From assembly GCA_025642065.1 (NCBI GenBank), contig JAODUP010000408.1, positions 58,501 to 122,500 on the forward strand: DNA of 64,000 bases, written 5' to 3'. How positions within the stretch are numbered: the first letter of the stretch is position 1; the number at the start of each line of letters is the position of its first letter. Shown here piece by piece: positions 50,820 to 62,617 of the stretch. The notes under the pieces were generated by a model, which worked only from the letters and a program-made list of their open reading frames with translations, made no database searches and was not told the DNA's origin. Position numbers and translations under genes: made by a program. Source of the stretch: Paralvinella palmiformis (lineage: Eukaryota > Annelida > Polychaeta > Terebellida > Alvinellidae).

Positions 50820-51420
50820 CAGTGCACCCTCTATATATTGTCACTCTTTATAACGCTACCCTCGCTTATCACCAAGAGAACACGTAGAACATATTTCCAT
50901 ATAACGCCCCTTTCGTTATTAAGTTGTCGCCTACAAATAGCATTTCCTTCTGGGTCATAAAAGTAATTACTAAACTGAAGACATAAAGCCATATCCTCGC
51001 CTACTACACAAAACCAAATATCGGCGATATATTTTAGGAGGTTTTGTTGTCACATACAATTACAGGTGTCACTCAGTGGTTTCTAATATCACCCCCAAAG
51101 CAAACAAAGGCTTGGCCAAAGCCGCGCGATGTATAAAGGGGACATGTGTGATCAATGAATAGATTTGTTGAATTGCAATCAGTACCCAATTTGTATTGTT
51201 TGCAAGTGGTTTAAATAGCACAAGTTTATACATATCGTTACATCTGGCCGTGCCCAATAGGCGACATATCGTTACTCATTTATCAAATTGTTCTATCAAT
51301 GTGCTATCACGACATAAACAAGTAAGTGTCTGTCTTTACAATGGAATATCGTAAACGTAAATGAGCGGCTTTCTCTGTAAGCGCAGAAGTGCTCCGATAT
51401 CAAGATCTTCACAACGAAAC
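50820..51420 (+). mobile_element. Possible Tigger-like element, left end only
   Basis: CAGTGCACCCTCTATATATT at 50820, next to TA, followed by CACTCTTTATAACGCTACCC, resembles pogo/Tigger ends. At about 51341 a short frame starts MEYRKRK, then after a stop AAFSV and EVLRYQDLHNE. No right end was found, so it is truncated or too diverged. Confidence 0.4.
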
Positions 51421-51982
51421 CACGTCAACAAACAATAACTGATTATTTTATTGTTCTGTGTTAGGATGTGATGTCAATTATTGTAGAATTGTTAGCGACA
51501 TTCTTCAACAAGGGAAAAGGTTTATTTCTGTAGACACGTCTAATGTGCATGCATCAAAACGACATCCAACAGGAAAACACACAGACGTGGAACAGGCCCA
51601 TTTCTTGTGATTTTCCGACTTGCGCGTAAACTAGTTTGAAAAGCGAGGAATTCACTCAGTGTCTTATACTGTGATTGGTGGAGGCCAAAGGTGGCGAATG
51701 TGGCATTAAGTGTATTACAAGTCTTGAGTTCTGTGTGAAGAACAGTTCCTTACTAACATCCATACAGGCTGTCATCACTGACGTTGTTACGAAATGCTAA
51801 TTTATTTTGATCTGAATGCGATTGTGAGTAGTGTTGTTAATTAATATACAGAGATATTTATATACATTGGCATTCATATGCCACTAAGCAACTTAGATAA
51901 ACAAAATATGTTGCGTTGTTAATTGATAATCCAGTCTTTTTAGAACGCCACATTTTCTGGCCCAATTATGGGGTTATTAAGA

Positions 51983-51984
<2 letters not shown>

Positions 51985-52020
<36 letters not shown>
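51985..52020. repeat. (AT)n microsatellite
   Basis: About 36 bp of AT repeat. Confidence 0.93.
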
Positions 52021-52022
<2 letters not shown>

Positions 52023-52129
52023 TGTTTAATCGTCAGATGTCTGGGTTACTGATTTTAACCTACGATGTCGAGTCGACTTTTCCGGTTCAGTCGGTGCTTG
52101 GAGTATGGATTTTATTGTCATTTTGTTTA

Positions 52130-52515
52130 CTAACGAAATGATTAATTATCGTCTTGCTGTGAGGGCGACGGGAGAAAAAAACCCATCGAAACTCCTGTAC
52201 GGCGCAGCTGCCGTCCGATCGGCAAGTGCTGCCACCTAGCGCGCTTAATCGCGGCAATTACGACATCATAAGGTGCTGACCCCTGGCGGTCTGCAACGCA
52301 ATTACAACGTAAATTAATCCGCCCGTAAGTATCATTTGGCGACGGTCGATGGTATTAATGAGAAATAAAACTAATATTTATTATAATAATTGAGTTATTT
52401 ATTACGGAGCAGCAATATGTTGTGTCGGCCCAATTTCCTGTTAAAGACGAAGACAGAAACTGTGACGACGGTGACCGGGCAGCTTTCGGTCGTCCGCTCG
52501 TCTGCTGATTGTGGT
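52130..52515. promoter_or_regulatory. Unique CpG-rich stretch, candidate enhancer
   Basis: About 385 bp free of simple repeats within a satellite-rich intron. It is rich in CpG and in homeodomain-type TAAT/ATTA cores (GCTTAATCGCGGCAATTACG, then ACGTAAATTAATCCGC) and includes the CTCF-like GCTGCCACCTAGCGCGC at 52229-52245. No frame is convincing as coding. The call rests on sequence texture only. Confidence 0.35.
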
Positions 52516-52534
52516 CTTAATTAAAACGTACAGG

Positions 52535-52537
<3 letters not shown>

Positions 52538-52585
<48 letters not shown>

Positions 52586-52586
52586 G
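52538..52586. repeat. (CT)n(GT)n compound repeat
   Basis: CT repeat followed directly by GT repeat. Confidence 0.92.
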
Positions 52587-52852
52587 GGTGTAGATAGAAC
52601 AAATGTATATTGTTTACTAATCATGGTGGATTTTTACAGTCGAAACTAAAATAAAAGTTGGTTCACTTTAAAATGTAGAAACGTTGTATAAAATAAAATA
52701 AAACACCCAACATTTAGAAAGGTTCGGATTATTTCGGAAAAGAGTATTTTAAATATCCGGAAGTGTTCTGTACAGTAGTGAGGACATTGGTTTTGTACAA
52801 AGAGTTCATGACATCATAAGCTGGCCATATTGTGACGATTTTTTGTGTGTTT

Positions 52853-52934
52853 GATGTGTGTGTGTGTGTGCCCGCGTATGTGTATGAGGGAGAGTGCGAG
52901 CGAGCGAGTGTGTGTGGGTGTGTGTGTGTGTGTG
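52853..52934. repeat. (GT)n interrupted repeat
   Basis: GT runs on both sides of a GAGCGAGCGAG segment. Confidence 0.85.
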
Positions 52935-53079
52935 ATTTACGTCTGTCGTACTTCCCATTTTACAGCCTCACCCACTTAGATGTGTATGTGTTTTCTGTGA
53001 ACGACACATCAGTCTTGTGTTACGGCCATTCACCGACACGAGAACATGTTATTATAATATAGCCATTGTCTATATTATT

Positions 53080-53420
53080 AGACGGTCTATATCAACTAGA
53101 CGTGCAAACCTAGTGTCTATACTAAAAATCGTGTTACATAGTCTAGACATGCGGACTCATTGTCTATATTATTACATGTGCTATGTCTGTTAGATTATTG
53201 TCTATATTACTAGACGTGTTATATTAACTAGACGTCTAAGCCGTTCTCATAGCGTACTAGACGTATTATATAAACTAGACGTCAAGACCGTTCTCGATAA
53301 TACTAGATATGTTATATCAGCTGTCTAGCTGATATAACAGAGCCAATATCTATATAGACGAGTAGACTAGACGAGTAGATCAGTGTCTATATTACTAGAC
53401 GGATCGTCTATTGTCTATCT
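53080..53420. repeat. Degenerate CTAGACG minisatellite
   Basis: The phrase (A)CTAGACG(T) occurs at least eight times at irregular 20-60 bp intervals with GTCTATATTA between. A perfect 12-bp-arm hairpin lies inside (53311-53338). Confidence 0.7.
53311..53338. repeat. Perfect 28-bp hairpin
   Basis: Arms GTTATATCAGCT and AGCTGATATAAC are exact reverse complements around a GTCT loop. Confidence 0.95.
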
Positions 53421-53679
53421 CCATCCAGGATAATGACAGAATTATGATGTTCGTGTTATCTTATCATTCTAGTCATCTTATCACTCTAGTCGGTGGGTGA
53501 TGATATAAAATTGACGTAGATATTCATTTGTTACGACAAGTAGCCACTTTGTAACTCTGTCAGTATTATTGTTATAACATGATCTGTTGTCTTGTTAGAT
53601 GGGAGTAACATTGCTGGAGGGGGTGGGTGGGGAATTGGAAGAGAGAGATAGAGAGAGGGAGATATTCTCTCTCTGTCGA

Positions 53680-53842
53680 TATGTCTGTCTGTTTGTCTTC
53701 ATGATTGTCTTTCTGTCTGTCTATAAGTCCGATGTCTGTCTATTTGTCTCTCTGCATGATTGTTTGTCTGTATGTCTATTTGACTAACTTTCTGTCTGTC
53801 TGTCTCTCTGCATGATTGTCCGTCCGTCCGTCCGTCCGACTC
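53680..53842. repeat. Degenerate (TCTG)n/(GTCC)n repeat
   Basis: Imperfect CTGT/CTGCATGATTGT phrases, then CCGT tetramers. Confidence 0.85.
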
Positions 53843-53987
53843 TCTTTGTCGAGAGATATCTCGGGGGGAGGGGGGTGGATCCTGATGTAGACCCATCCTA
53901 TTGTTCTTACTCTTTGTTGATGTTTTACGAAAATAACAACAACAATTACATGCTTCATTCTCTATATAGTTATCATTGTTTTTGAAC

Positions 53988-54400
53988 ACCCCAGTCCACG
54001 TTCTCTGTGGACGACGTCTCAGTCCATATTACCTATAGAGGATATATCAGCCCAGTCCATAATGTGTGCGCACGTGCGACGCTTTGGTCCATGCTCACCG
54101 TAGACGTCACTCTAGACCGTACCTTAAAAGCACCTTTGTCCATCATTCATCATTACACGGTGTCCATACACACGACGACACCTCAGTCCCCGCTCCCCGT
54201 AGATGATGACCACTGTCCATGTTCTCCGAAGAACACACCGGCCAATCTCTCACCACGCTGTTCATCATGCACACGACACCGGGGTCCACGCTCCTCACAG
54301 ATGACGATCCTAATCCACTTTCTTCGAAAGACGGCTCAGTCCACCGTCCCCTATACAGATGACAGCCGAGTCCATGTTCTCCAAATCAAGGTATCTGCCG
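53988..54400. repeat. Degenerate CAGTCCAYGTTCTC minisatellite
   Basis: Phrases such as CAGTCCACGTTCTC, CAGTCCCCGCTCCCCGTAGA and GAGTCCATGTTCTCC recur about every 35-45 bp with GATGAC spacers. A 138-codon frame (54007-54423) runs through them, but its product is a loose repeat without family similarity, so it is not called a gene. Confidence 0.6.
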
Positions 54401-54459
54401 TGATTGCCGAGATAACAGCCTGATGTTAATTATAGCTATAGGTCTTTATTATTTATATG

Positions 54460-54463
54460 GTAT

Positions 54464-54494
<31 letters not shown>

Positions 54495-54508
54495 GTGTGT
54501 GTGTGTAA
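54460..54508. repeat. (CT)n(GT)n compound repeat
   Basis: CT repeat followed by GT repeat. Confidence 0.92.
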
Positions 54509-54519
54509 TGTCATCATAT

Positions 54520-54760
54520 AGTTAGCGTCAGCCGATCGTGGCCATTACACTCTCATAATGGTATACACAGATACTGGCCGCTCGTCGAGTGTCGACTTCT
54601 AATGGAACGCTGCCATTATGTGGCGCAATGACCCAGGAGAAAATGGCCGGCGAACATTTCCGTCACCGAGCGGTGGCCATCTTAAGGCGCTCGGTGGCGC
54701 CGTCTATTGGAGAGCTGCTAAATAATTCACCGTCCCACTTCCGGGCTGCTCCTCCCTGTC
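54520..54760. promoter_or_regulatory. Unique CpG-rich stretch with repeated GCCAT motifs
   Basis: This non-repetitive segment contains GTGGCCATTA, CTGCCATTATG, AAATGGCCGG and GGTGGCCATCTTAAGG: several YY1-type (GCCATNTT) or related sites within 200 bp, plus CGGTGGCGCCGTC. There is no convincing coding frame. The regulatory role is an inference. Confidence 0.3.
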
Positions 54761-54888
54761 GTTGTTAGGTCATCATTATGGTTAGTGACGTGTGCTAGAT
54801 GGGTAGCTGTCGTGGTTCGGTGTAATAATACTGGCTCGCCGTCTCTCCCAGTGACTGACTGACTAACTCAATGACTGACTGATTCACA

Positions 54889-55762
54889 GACTGACTGACT
54901 GACTGACTGACTGACTGACTGACTGACTGACTGACTGACTGACTGACTGACTGACTGACTGACTGACTGACTGACTGACTGACTGACTGACTGACTGACT
55001 GACTGACTGACTGACTGACTGACTGACTGACTGACTGACTGACTGACCGACGACTGACGACTGACTGACTGACTGACTGACTGACTGACTGACTGACTGA
55101 CTGACTGACTGACTGACTGACTGACTGACTGACTGACTGACTGACTGACTGACTGACTGACTGACTGACTGACTGACTGACTGACTGACTGACTGACTGA
55201 CTGACTGACGACTGACGACTGACTGACGACTGACGACCGACCGACTGACTGACGACTGACTGACCGACGACGACTGACCGACGACCGACCGACGACGACG
55301 ACTGACTGACTGACCGACGACGACCTGACTGACGACCGACCTGACCGACGACGACCGACTGACCGACGACTGACTGACTGACTGCCCTGACGACGACTGA
55401 CTGACGACCGACGACTGACTGACCGACGACCTGACGACACTGACGACTGACTGACTGACCGACTGACTGACCGACTGACCTGACTGACTGACGACTGACT
55501 GACCGACTGACTGACTGACTGACGACTGACTGACTCGACTGACTGACTGACTGACTGACTGACTGACTGACTGACTGACGACTGACGACTGACTGACTGA
55601 CTGACTGACTGACTGACTGACTGACTGACTGACTGACTGACCGACTGACTGACTGACTGACTGACTGACTGACTGACTGACTGACTGACTGACTGACTGA
55701 CTGACTGACTGACTGACTGACTGACTGACTGACTGACTGACTGACTGACTGACTGACTGACT
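54889..55762. repeat. (CTGA)n satellite block with CGACTGA variants
   Basis: About 874 bp. Pure CTGA arrays lie on both sides (54889-55046 and 55600-55762). The middle (mainly 55205-55590) is a mixture of 3-base-shifted units (GACGACTGAC, GACCGACGAC). False Ser-Val-Ser-Gln frames arise on the minus strand. Confidence 0.95.
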
Positions 55763-56051
55763 TGATCTGAACAGTTATATAAACAGACAGATTGTTAGAG
55801 AAACAAAAATAGAGAAATGAAGAGACCTCTACTTATCTGACAGACAGACGGACGGACGCAGATAGACAGACAGATTAGTACAATATAAACCGACGAACAG
55901 ACTGACACATTGTTGGTTAGACATACTTGCAAATATGTATTGGTGAGAAATTATACCTATCGACGTGAAAAGTCGCTTCTATGATTCGATATCCTGGTGA
56001 ATCATCCAGATGTTGATTTCACGATTCGTGCACTGCTAAATCTATCGCTCG

Positions 56052-56052
<1 letters not shown>

Positions 56053-56119
<67 letters not shown>
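56053..56119. repeat. (CA)n microsatellite
   Basis: About 67 bp of perfect CA repeat. Confidence 0.97.
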
Positions 56120-56120
<1 letters not shown>

Positions 56121-56990
56121 CTATCTGTTATCTCCTATTAGCACATTGATGACTCCACGTCTACAATCACTGTATCATTCCCTCGGTCGGCATACGCTTC
56201 ATTGTTCACTTTGATGTTATTTGGTGTTTGTTTACATACATATTTAATACTAATATTTTGTAATACAGGTTTAATTTTTTTTTAAATTTATATATGTAAT
56301 ACTTTGTAGTCCGTTAATTCACGTTGGGTAACCCAATATGATATATATTACCTGTATATAAAAGGTTCCCCTCTTGTACTCACATATTTTATCTATTGGT
56401 AATTAATTAATCGATTTTCTCCTACATATATTTATCACGTATTAATAATAAAAGTTCCTTTACAAAATCAACTGTGGCTAAATTATAGCTATCTTATGGT
56501 TGGCTAAAAACATAGCTATTAATATACAGACAATAATATTGGTCATCACTGATGTCATCGATTCAGTTCGTCCTTTTAACGAATCGGTCACCCGGAAAAT
56601 AATTATTAAAATATTTTTTTTTTAAATAATAATTTTTAACCATCCAGTCAATAAACAGGTTATTAAACTGTCCAATTATAAACCAATCCGTCAGTTCTTT
56701 ACCAATTACCAGCCAACAAGTTGGGAAAAGTTAGCCACCCGGTAATGAACCAGCCAATGTGACCAGCCAACTAGCCAGCCAGCCAGCCAGCTGGTCGCGC
56801 ATCAGATGGCTTACACTAAACCAATATTTATTTCCCTCTCTGCCCACATAACACTGTCAGCTGTCATTTGTTATAATGACAACTTGTATGACATCCTGTA
56901 GTTAGGGTAGGTAGAGGTGGATTGGGGGGGGGGGTGTCCGCGGTGGTGGGCGGTGTGTCGTGGGTGGGGTGATGTCTTCGAAATGGATTT

Positions 56991-57455
56991 CCCACTGTTA
57001 TGTTTTCCCTCGTGGTGTACTGCCCACTGTTAGGTTTTCCTCCGTTAGAGTGTCATTGGAGTGTGTTGCTCACTGTTAGAGTATCCCTGGAGTGTGCTGC
57101 CCACTGTTAGAGTATCCTTGGAGTGTGTTGCCCACTGTTAGAGTATCATTGGAGTGTGTTGCCCACTGTTAGCGTGTCATTGGAGTGTGTTGCCCACTGT
57201 TAGAGTGTCCTTGGAGTGTGCTGCCCACTGTTAGAGTGTCACTGGAGTGTGTTGTACACTGTTAGAGTATCCTTGGAATGGGTTGCCCACTGTTAGGGTC
57301 CTTGGAGTGTGCTGCCCGTTCTTAGGCTGTCATCGGAGTGTACTTCCCACTATTAAGCTGTTTTCAGTGTGCCTTGCCCAATGTTAGGCTGTCCTCAGAA
57401 TATGTTGCCCACTATTAGGATGTCATTGGAGTGTGTTGTACACTGTTAGAGTGTC
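56991..57455. repeat. 31-bp minisatellite
   Basis: About 15 units; central units read CCCACTGTTAGAGTATCCTT then GGAGTGTGTTG, exactly 31 bp. Edge units are more diverged. Confidence 0.93.
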
Positions 57456-57547
57456 CCCTCAATGTGTCCGATTCAAAATGTTTTTATAATCCCTGTAATA
57501 TGTGCCTTCATTGTCGGCTCATTCTACTATAGACTGCCTTCATTGTA

Positions 57548-57725
57548 TTTTACCCTCAATATTTCATATCCTACAGTGTCATATCCTCACTGTTTCTTGT
57601 TCTCCGCATATATTACCCTCGGTGTGTCTTACCCTCATTGTGTCTTACTCTCAGTGGGTCTTACTCTCACTGTGTCTTACCCTCAGTGTGTGTTACACCA
57701 AATGCGTCGTACCCCCAGTGTGGGC
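57548..57725. repeat. 16-bp minisatellite
   Basis: About 11 units of GTGTCTTACCCTCAGT, clean from about 57607 to 57722 and degenerate to the left. It starts within 100 bp of the 31-bp array but has a different unit. Confidence 0.85.
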
Positions 57726-57899
57726 TTTGTATGCTAACTTATCCCCGGATGGCGTTATCTCTGCCCACACCCACACCACTCTCCTCACAGTGCCCACAAC
57801 CCGGCCCACCGAAATCCTTTACGTCACCTTACTATTGTATATTGTTGAGAAACTGAATCGTTAGGAGTAAGGCTGCGTTCTGTCCACTATATCCTCTCT

Positions 57900-57935
57900 G
57901 TCTGTCGGTCTGTCCGTCCGTCCGTCTGTCCGTCC

Positions 57936-57985
<50 letters not shown>
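57900..57985. repeat. (GTCC)n(CT)n repeat
   Basis: GTCC/GTCTG tetramers, then about 50 bp of CT. Confidence 0.92.
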
Positions 57986-57988
<3 letters not shown>

Positions 57989-58123
57989 CCCGTGCCAGGT
58001 ATTTGATTAACTGCTAACAAAATGGCAAATAGACATGTTTAAAAGGGCGATGTCTCCGAGTTAATTAATTATGCCATCACATGTGTCACCATCTTGTGTC
58101 GTCATATGGTCTTATGTTAATCA

Positions 58124-58162
58124 CTTCTCTCTCTCTCTCTGGGCTCTCTCTCTCTCTCTGTG
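58124..58162. repeat. (CT)n microsatellite
   Basis: Two CT runs separated by GGG. Confidence 0.9.
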
Positions 58163-58359
58163 GGCCGAGCTACTGTTAGCCATTGTTAGCTAATCCTCAG
58201 CCACAAGTGTTACACAAAAGGCTAACAAAAGGCTAACAAATTACTTCACTTGGGTTGCCCCCCCCCCTTCTGTCTGTTCTAATGGCGGCTTCTTGATATA
58301 TCGCCCGTCCGACAGCGCTCTTGTTTATTGCTAATATTTCATTTCGTTGTTTGACACGT

Positions 58360-58440
58360 TGTGTGTGTGTGTCAGTGTGTGTGTGTGTGTGTCTGTCTGT
58401 CAATGTGTGTGTGCGCGCACGCGCGCTCGTGTGTGTGTCT
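58360..58440. repeat. (GT)n / CGCG alternating repeat
   Basis: GT runs with GTGCGCGCACGCGCGC in the middle; Z-DNA prone. Confidence 0.88.
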
Positions 58441-58939
58441 GACGCAGGGGACCCAGTAGGTGATGTTGTGGTCGATTGCTCTAGCGGTTGATGTTGTATA
58501 ATTGATGTTGTAAACGATGTTGTAGTTGATATTTTAATCGGCGTGTTGCGCTCGACGTTGTAACCGAGTGAGTGACGTAGCTGATGTGGGCGATATTTGA
58601 AGTCGGTATCAATCCCCCTGTATCCCCACCTCCTATTGATTATTGTAAACCCTATTGATTGACAGGTACCACCACAACCATCCCCCAACCCACCCCCTCC
58701 CACAACCCGCCCCCAATCCGGGTATAGTTTACCGACCTATCAATACAGTGACATATGGTCAGAACAACAGTAGACAACACCAGATTATAAGAGTGATAGG
58801 GCTGCTAACAGCTTGAGATTGGCCTCTCAGATAGGAGCCGGGTGTCATCCTACGTCCATCCCGTTATCTATATATCTGTTAATAATGTGATATTAGCTTA
58901 CACCCTCCGTCAGATGGTCCCTGTTAGGAGCGCGCGTGT

Positions 58940-59440
<501 letters not shown>

Positions 59441-59687
59441 AAACTATTCACCATACTGTGCTGTATAGTTTGCACTAGTTCTACATTATCGAACGGCTCC
59501 ACACGGCGAGTGATAAACATTTCAAGTGATAAATAGTCAGCTCTGATTGGTTAGTGATCGGATATCAGAGCGAGGCTAGACAGCTTATTGGTTGATCGCT
59601 CGGTAGATTTGTGCTCTGACTTGAGGTCATGTTATAGATATAGGGCTCTGGGGGACAGCTTGTCTAGGTATAAAGATAGGAGGGGAT

Positions 59688-59708
59688 GTGTGTGTGTGTG
59701 TGTGTGTG
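59688..59708. repeat. (GT)n microsatellite
   Basis: About 21 bp of GT. Confidence 0.88.
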
Positions 59709-59821
59709 CAGATAGACAAAGGTACAGACGGACAGACGTACACATGTTGTCATTGTGCGTACTTGTTCTACCGTGTGTACTCACACATCATTCCGGCTAT
59801 TTTCACACATTTTCGCTGTAG

Positions 59822-59892
59822 ACTTTTGGGTTGCGGGTTCGAATCCCAGAGTTATCTGTGTCTGTGAGCTGTTTCATTTGAGTATCTCATTT
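59822..59892 (+). mobile_element. tRNA-like SINE fragment, second type
   Basis: B box GGGTTCGAATCCCAGAG followed by TTATCTGTGTCTGTGAGCTG and TTTCAT. A similar 3' piece, CCTGTGTCTGTGAAGTATTT plus CATC, is at 38500-38525, so this looks like a second dispersed family. Confidence 0.45.
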
Positions 59893-60039
59893 CGCAACAA
59901 AATAATCACGTGATCATAGTTCCCATATTGAACGATGTTATCACTCGTGGCAAGTAAACAAACGCATACACAGCTTCATTGATATACCCAAACATACCCA
60001 ACCATTGAAGCTAGTTATGGGATACTTTAATAAATTATT

Positions 60040-60128
60040 CTCCTTTAGTCTATGTGGTCGAAATGGTAGCGTCTTCGACCACAAACCGCTAGGACTGGGG
60101 TTCAGCTCCCGGCCTACTTTCATCTGAT
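60040..60128 (+). mobile_element. tRNA-like SINE head
   Basis: GTGGTCGAAATGGTAGCGTC (A-box region) and GGGGTTCAGCTCCCGGCC (B-box region) are spaced about as in a tRNA. The arms do not pair well enough for a tRNA gene. Confidence 0.5.
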
Positions 60129-60497
60129 TAATTTCGTAGATTTCGCCTGATGTGCAGAAAATCGGTCGTAAAATTATATTTCATAATTTCCTTGTCTGTC
60201 AACAGCAATCTATGTTGTTGTTGTTGTTATTATTGGTTGTTTGTTGTTGTTTTTATTCGTGATTATTTCTATCCCTTTCATTATTTATAAAGCGTATATC
60301 AATTATGTTATTTATGTTATCTATGGAGATGACATATTTATCTATTTCTGTATTGTATACGACGCGTCTACGATGACACAACAACGTACAGTAGTCCCTG
60401 TCTTCCCGACAACCACTAGTTAAGGGTCATGTCAGACTGTTAAGTTCATCCAGAGTTATTTCAGTTTTAAACCAACATAATCCTGACGGGAAAAGGG

Positions 60498-60619
60498 CGC
60501 CTCTGTTCGAATCTGGGCGTGGGAATATCTGATATCTTTGACTTCGCTTCATTACCTTTGGAGGTCGCTCGGCCCATTTAGCCTACCATGTGTACATAAA
60601 TGACCGTAAAACCTCAATC
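60498..60619 (+). mobile_element. 5'-truncated SINE with perfect 19-bp target duplication
   Basis: The body starts inside the tRNA-like head (CGCCTCTGTTCGAATCTGGG), continues with the family core (TTTGACTTCGCTTCATTACC, TTTGGAGGTCGCTCGGCCCA) and ends AAACCTCAATC. It is flanked by AATCCTGACGGGAAAAGGG on both sides (60479-60497 and 60620-60638), identical over 19 bp, so the insertion is recent. Confidence 0.93.
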
Positions 60620-60929
60620 AATCCTGACGGGAAAAGGGAGCTTTATTGACGTGTAACTAACTACTACAAGTTTCACTAGTAATAATAGCATGCACCCATA
60701 TATAAAGATTATTACTACAACTACTAACAATAATACATGTTGCTCATATATGTACATGTAGACTAGTAAGGCGCTAAATGATCGACTTCATAATAGATAA
60801 ACAGTACATATACATTGAATTAGACTTTATATAGACTCTATATAAGTCCGACCAGGGTTTTACCTCTAAAGTCGTCTCAGACCTTCTTCGATTGAGTCTC
60901 AGCCGACTTCCACCATTCGTGTCACGTTT

Positions 60930-61160
60930 AACTCTCTCTCTCTCTCTCTCTCACCCGCTTTCTCTCTTTCATTATCTCTCTCTCTTTATCTATCCCCCTC
61001 TATTTCTCACTCACCTCTCACTCACCCCCTCTCTCTCTCGTTCTCTCTCTCGCTCTCTCTCGCCCTTTCCTCCTCCCGCCTATGTCTCACTCACCTCTCA
61101 CTCCCCCCTCTCTCTCGTGCTCCCCCCCCCTCTATGTCTCAACCCCCCTCTGTCTAAGTC
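60930..61160. repeat. (CT)n-rich pyrimidine block
   Basis: About 230 bp of CT with TATC, CACTCACC and C-run interruptions. CTATGTCTCACTCACCTC-like phrases occur twice. Confidence 0.9.
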
Positions 61161-61661
61161 CGGCCAGACACCATCTAGATGTTGATTAAGTCCAGCCACA
61201 AACACTTTATTAGCGACTTTCCTGATTTAGTGACATATTTTAGCTCTCAGAACGACATCGTTTTAACTATTACAGGACTCCGGGATCTGACATCTCTACT
61301 TCAATCCGGACACGTTTTATGTCTTCTTGTTTGTTCAGACGTATCTAACAATGGCGTGCCATCTATCGGGTACGTCCGTCCAGCCCCCCCCCCCCCCCCC
61401 GTCTCTCACTCCCACCCCAACCCGGCTGACCACCCCAACACCAATAGTACTAGATACGGGGATAACTGACGGATATCACCAGAGGAGTGGGATACAGGAA
61501 GAAGGGGGGATTGGGATGGAGGGGAAGACGGGAAAGGCTCCTGTATGACAACATAAAGTGAACAACTGGTTACTAATTGTCTTCTGGCTCATTGGTTAAT
61601 ATCTTACGGAATATAACTAGTTGATGGTATGTCGGCTCTCTAGGTATGTTCCACACTCTAG

Positions 61662-61703
<42 letters not shown>

Positions 61704-61722
61704 AATCAAGTCTATCTAACTA

Positions 61723-61763
<41 letters not shown>

Positions 61764-61768
61764 ATCTA

Positions 61769-61805
<37 letters not shown>

Positions 61806-61810
61806 GTCTA
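61662..61810. repeat. (CTAT)n and (CTGT)n repeats
   Basis: CTAT array (61662-61703), spacer, CTGT array (61723-61806). Confidence 0.95.
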
Positions 61811-61890
61811 TATCTATTGTTGTATGTGGAGCTGGTGATATTGATGGTTGTGTATATATGTATCTCCTCTCATGGTATGAGATAGAGAAA

Positions 61891-61931
<41 letters not shown>

Positions 61932-62020
61932 ATAGTGACACACGCACGCACACGCACACACACACACACACACGCACGCACGCACACACACACACACACA
62001 CACAGAGAGAGGGAGAGAGA
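61891..62020. repeat. (GT)n / (CA)n inverted pair
   Basis: GT repeat (61891-61930), a short GATAGTGA spacer, then CA repeat with CGCA units (61937-62004) and a GA run. GT and CA are reverse complements, so the locus can form a hairpin of about 40-bp arms. Confidence 0.93.
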
Positions 62021-62449
62021 CCATCACCATCAGTTGTAGAAGCAGCAGGAGGCTGGACACGAGACTAGAGACATTTAGCCATTTCCTCTGGTTATAGCCG
62101 ACTCCGAGAGAACAAAGGGCCGACGACTAGATAACAAGATGGAACGATGTTGTTGTCGAGAGATTGACTCGTGTCATGCTAGCTTTATGGGGAGTGGATA
62201 GAGAGATGTGAGCTTTGCTGGTTTCCCACTCCGACTGTGTGATGCGGGGCGAGTTGGTGTCTGTGTCCCACAAGTAAACGTTTACCACATTTGTGTACCA
62301 GCCAACATTAAGGGTGACTGGTGATTAATTCACCCACCCACACCCACCCCATTACACCCATTATTTATTTTTATTTTTACCCGTCTATCCTTGTTCTCAA
62401 TACTGTCATCCCCTTCTCATCACCTGCACTATAATAAACCACAACCTTT

Positions 62450-62454
<5 letters not shown>

Positions 62455-62488
<34 letters not shown>

Positions 62489-62551
62489 TGAGTGAGTGAG
62501 TGAGTGAGTGAGTGAGTGAGTGAGTGAGTGAGTGAGTGAGTGAGTGAGTGA
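62455..62551. repeat. (TA)n(TGAG)n compound repeat
   Basis: TA repeat joined to about 66 bp of TGAG, the reverse complement of the CACT arrays seen elsewhere in the window. Confidence 0.95.
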
Positions 62552-62617
62552 GAACTCATTGGTACAGAAGGGTAATTTAGTGTGACCTCCCTTTCTTCAC
62601 CTCTTAAGTTTAAATGT

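Noticed and set aside
54007..54423. 138-codon frame
   Set aside because: It lies in a degenerate minisatellite (CAGTCCAYGTTCTC). The product shows no domain and no splice context.
54868..55440. 190-codon Ser/Val/Arg-rich frame
   Set aside because: Translation of the CTGA satellite.
59475..59530. TLSNGST-like peptide as the missing BCAS3 last exon
   Set aside because: The similarity to ETLSNSSGST is in the wrong phase relative to exon 20, and the correct phase stops after 11 codons.
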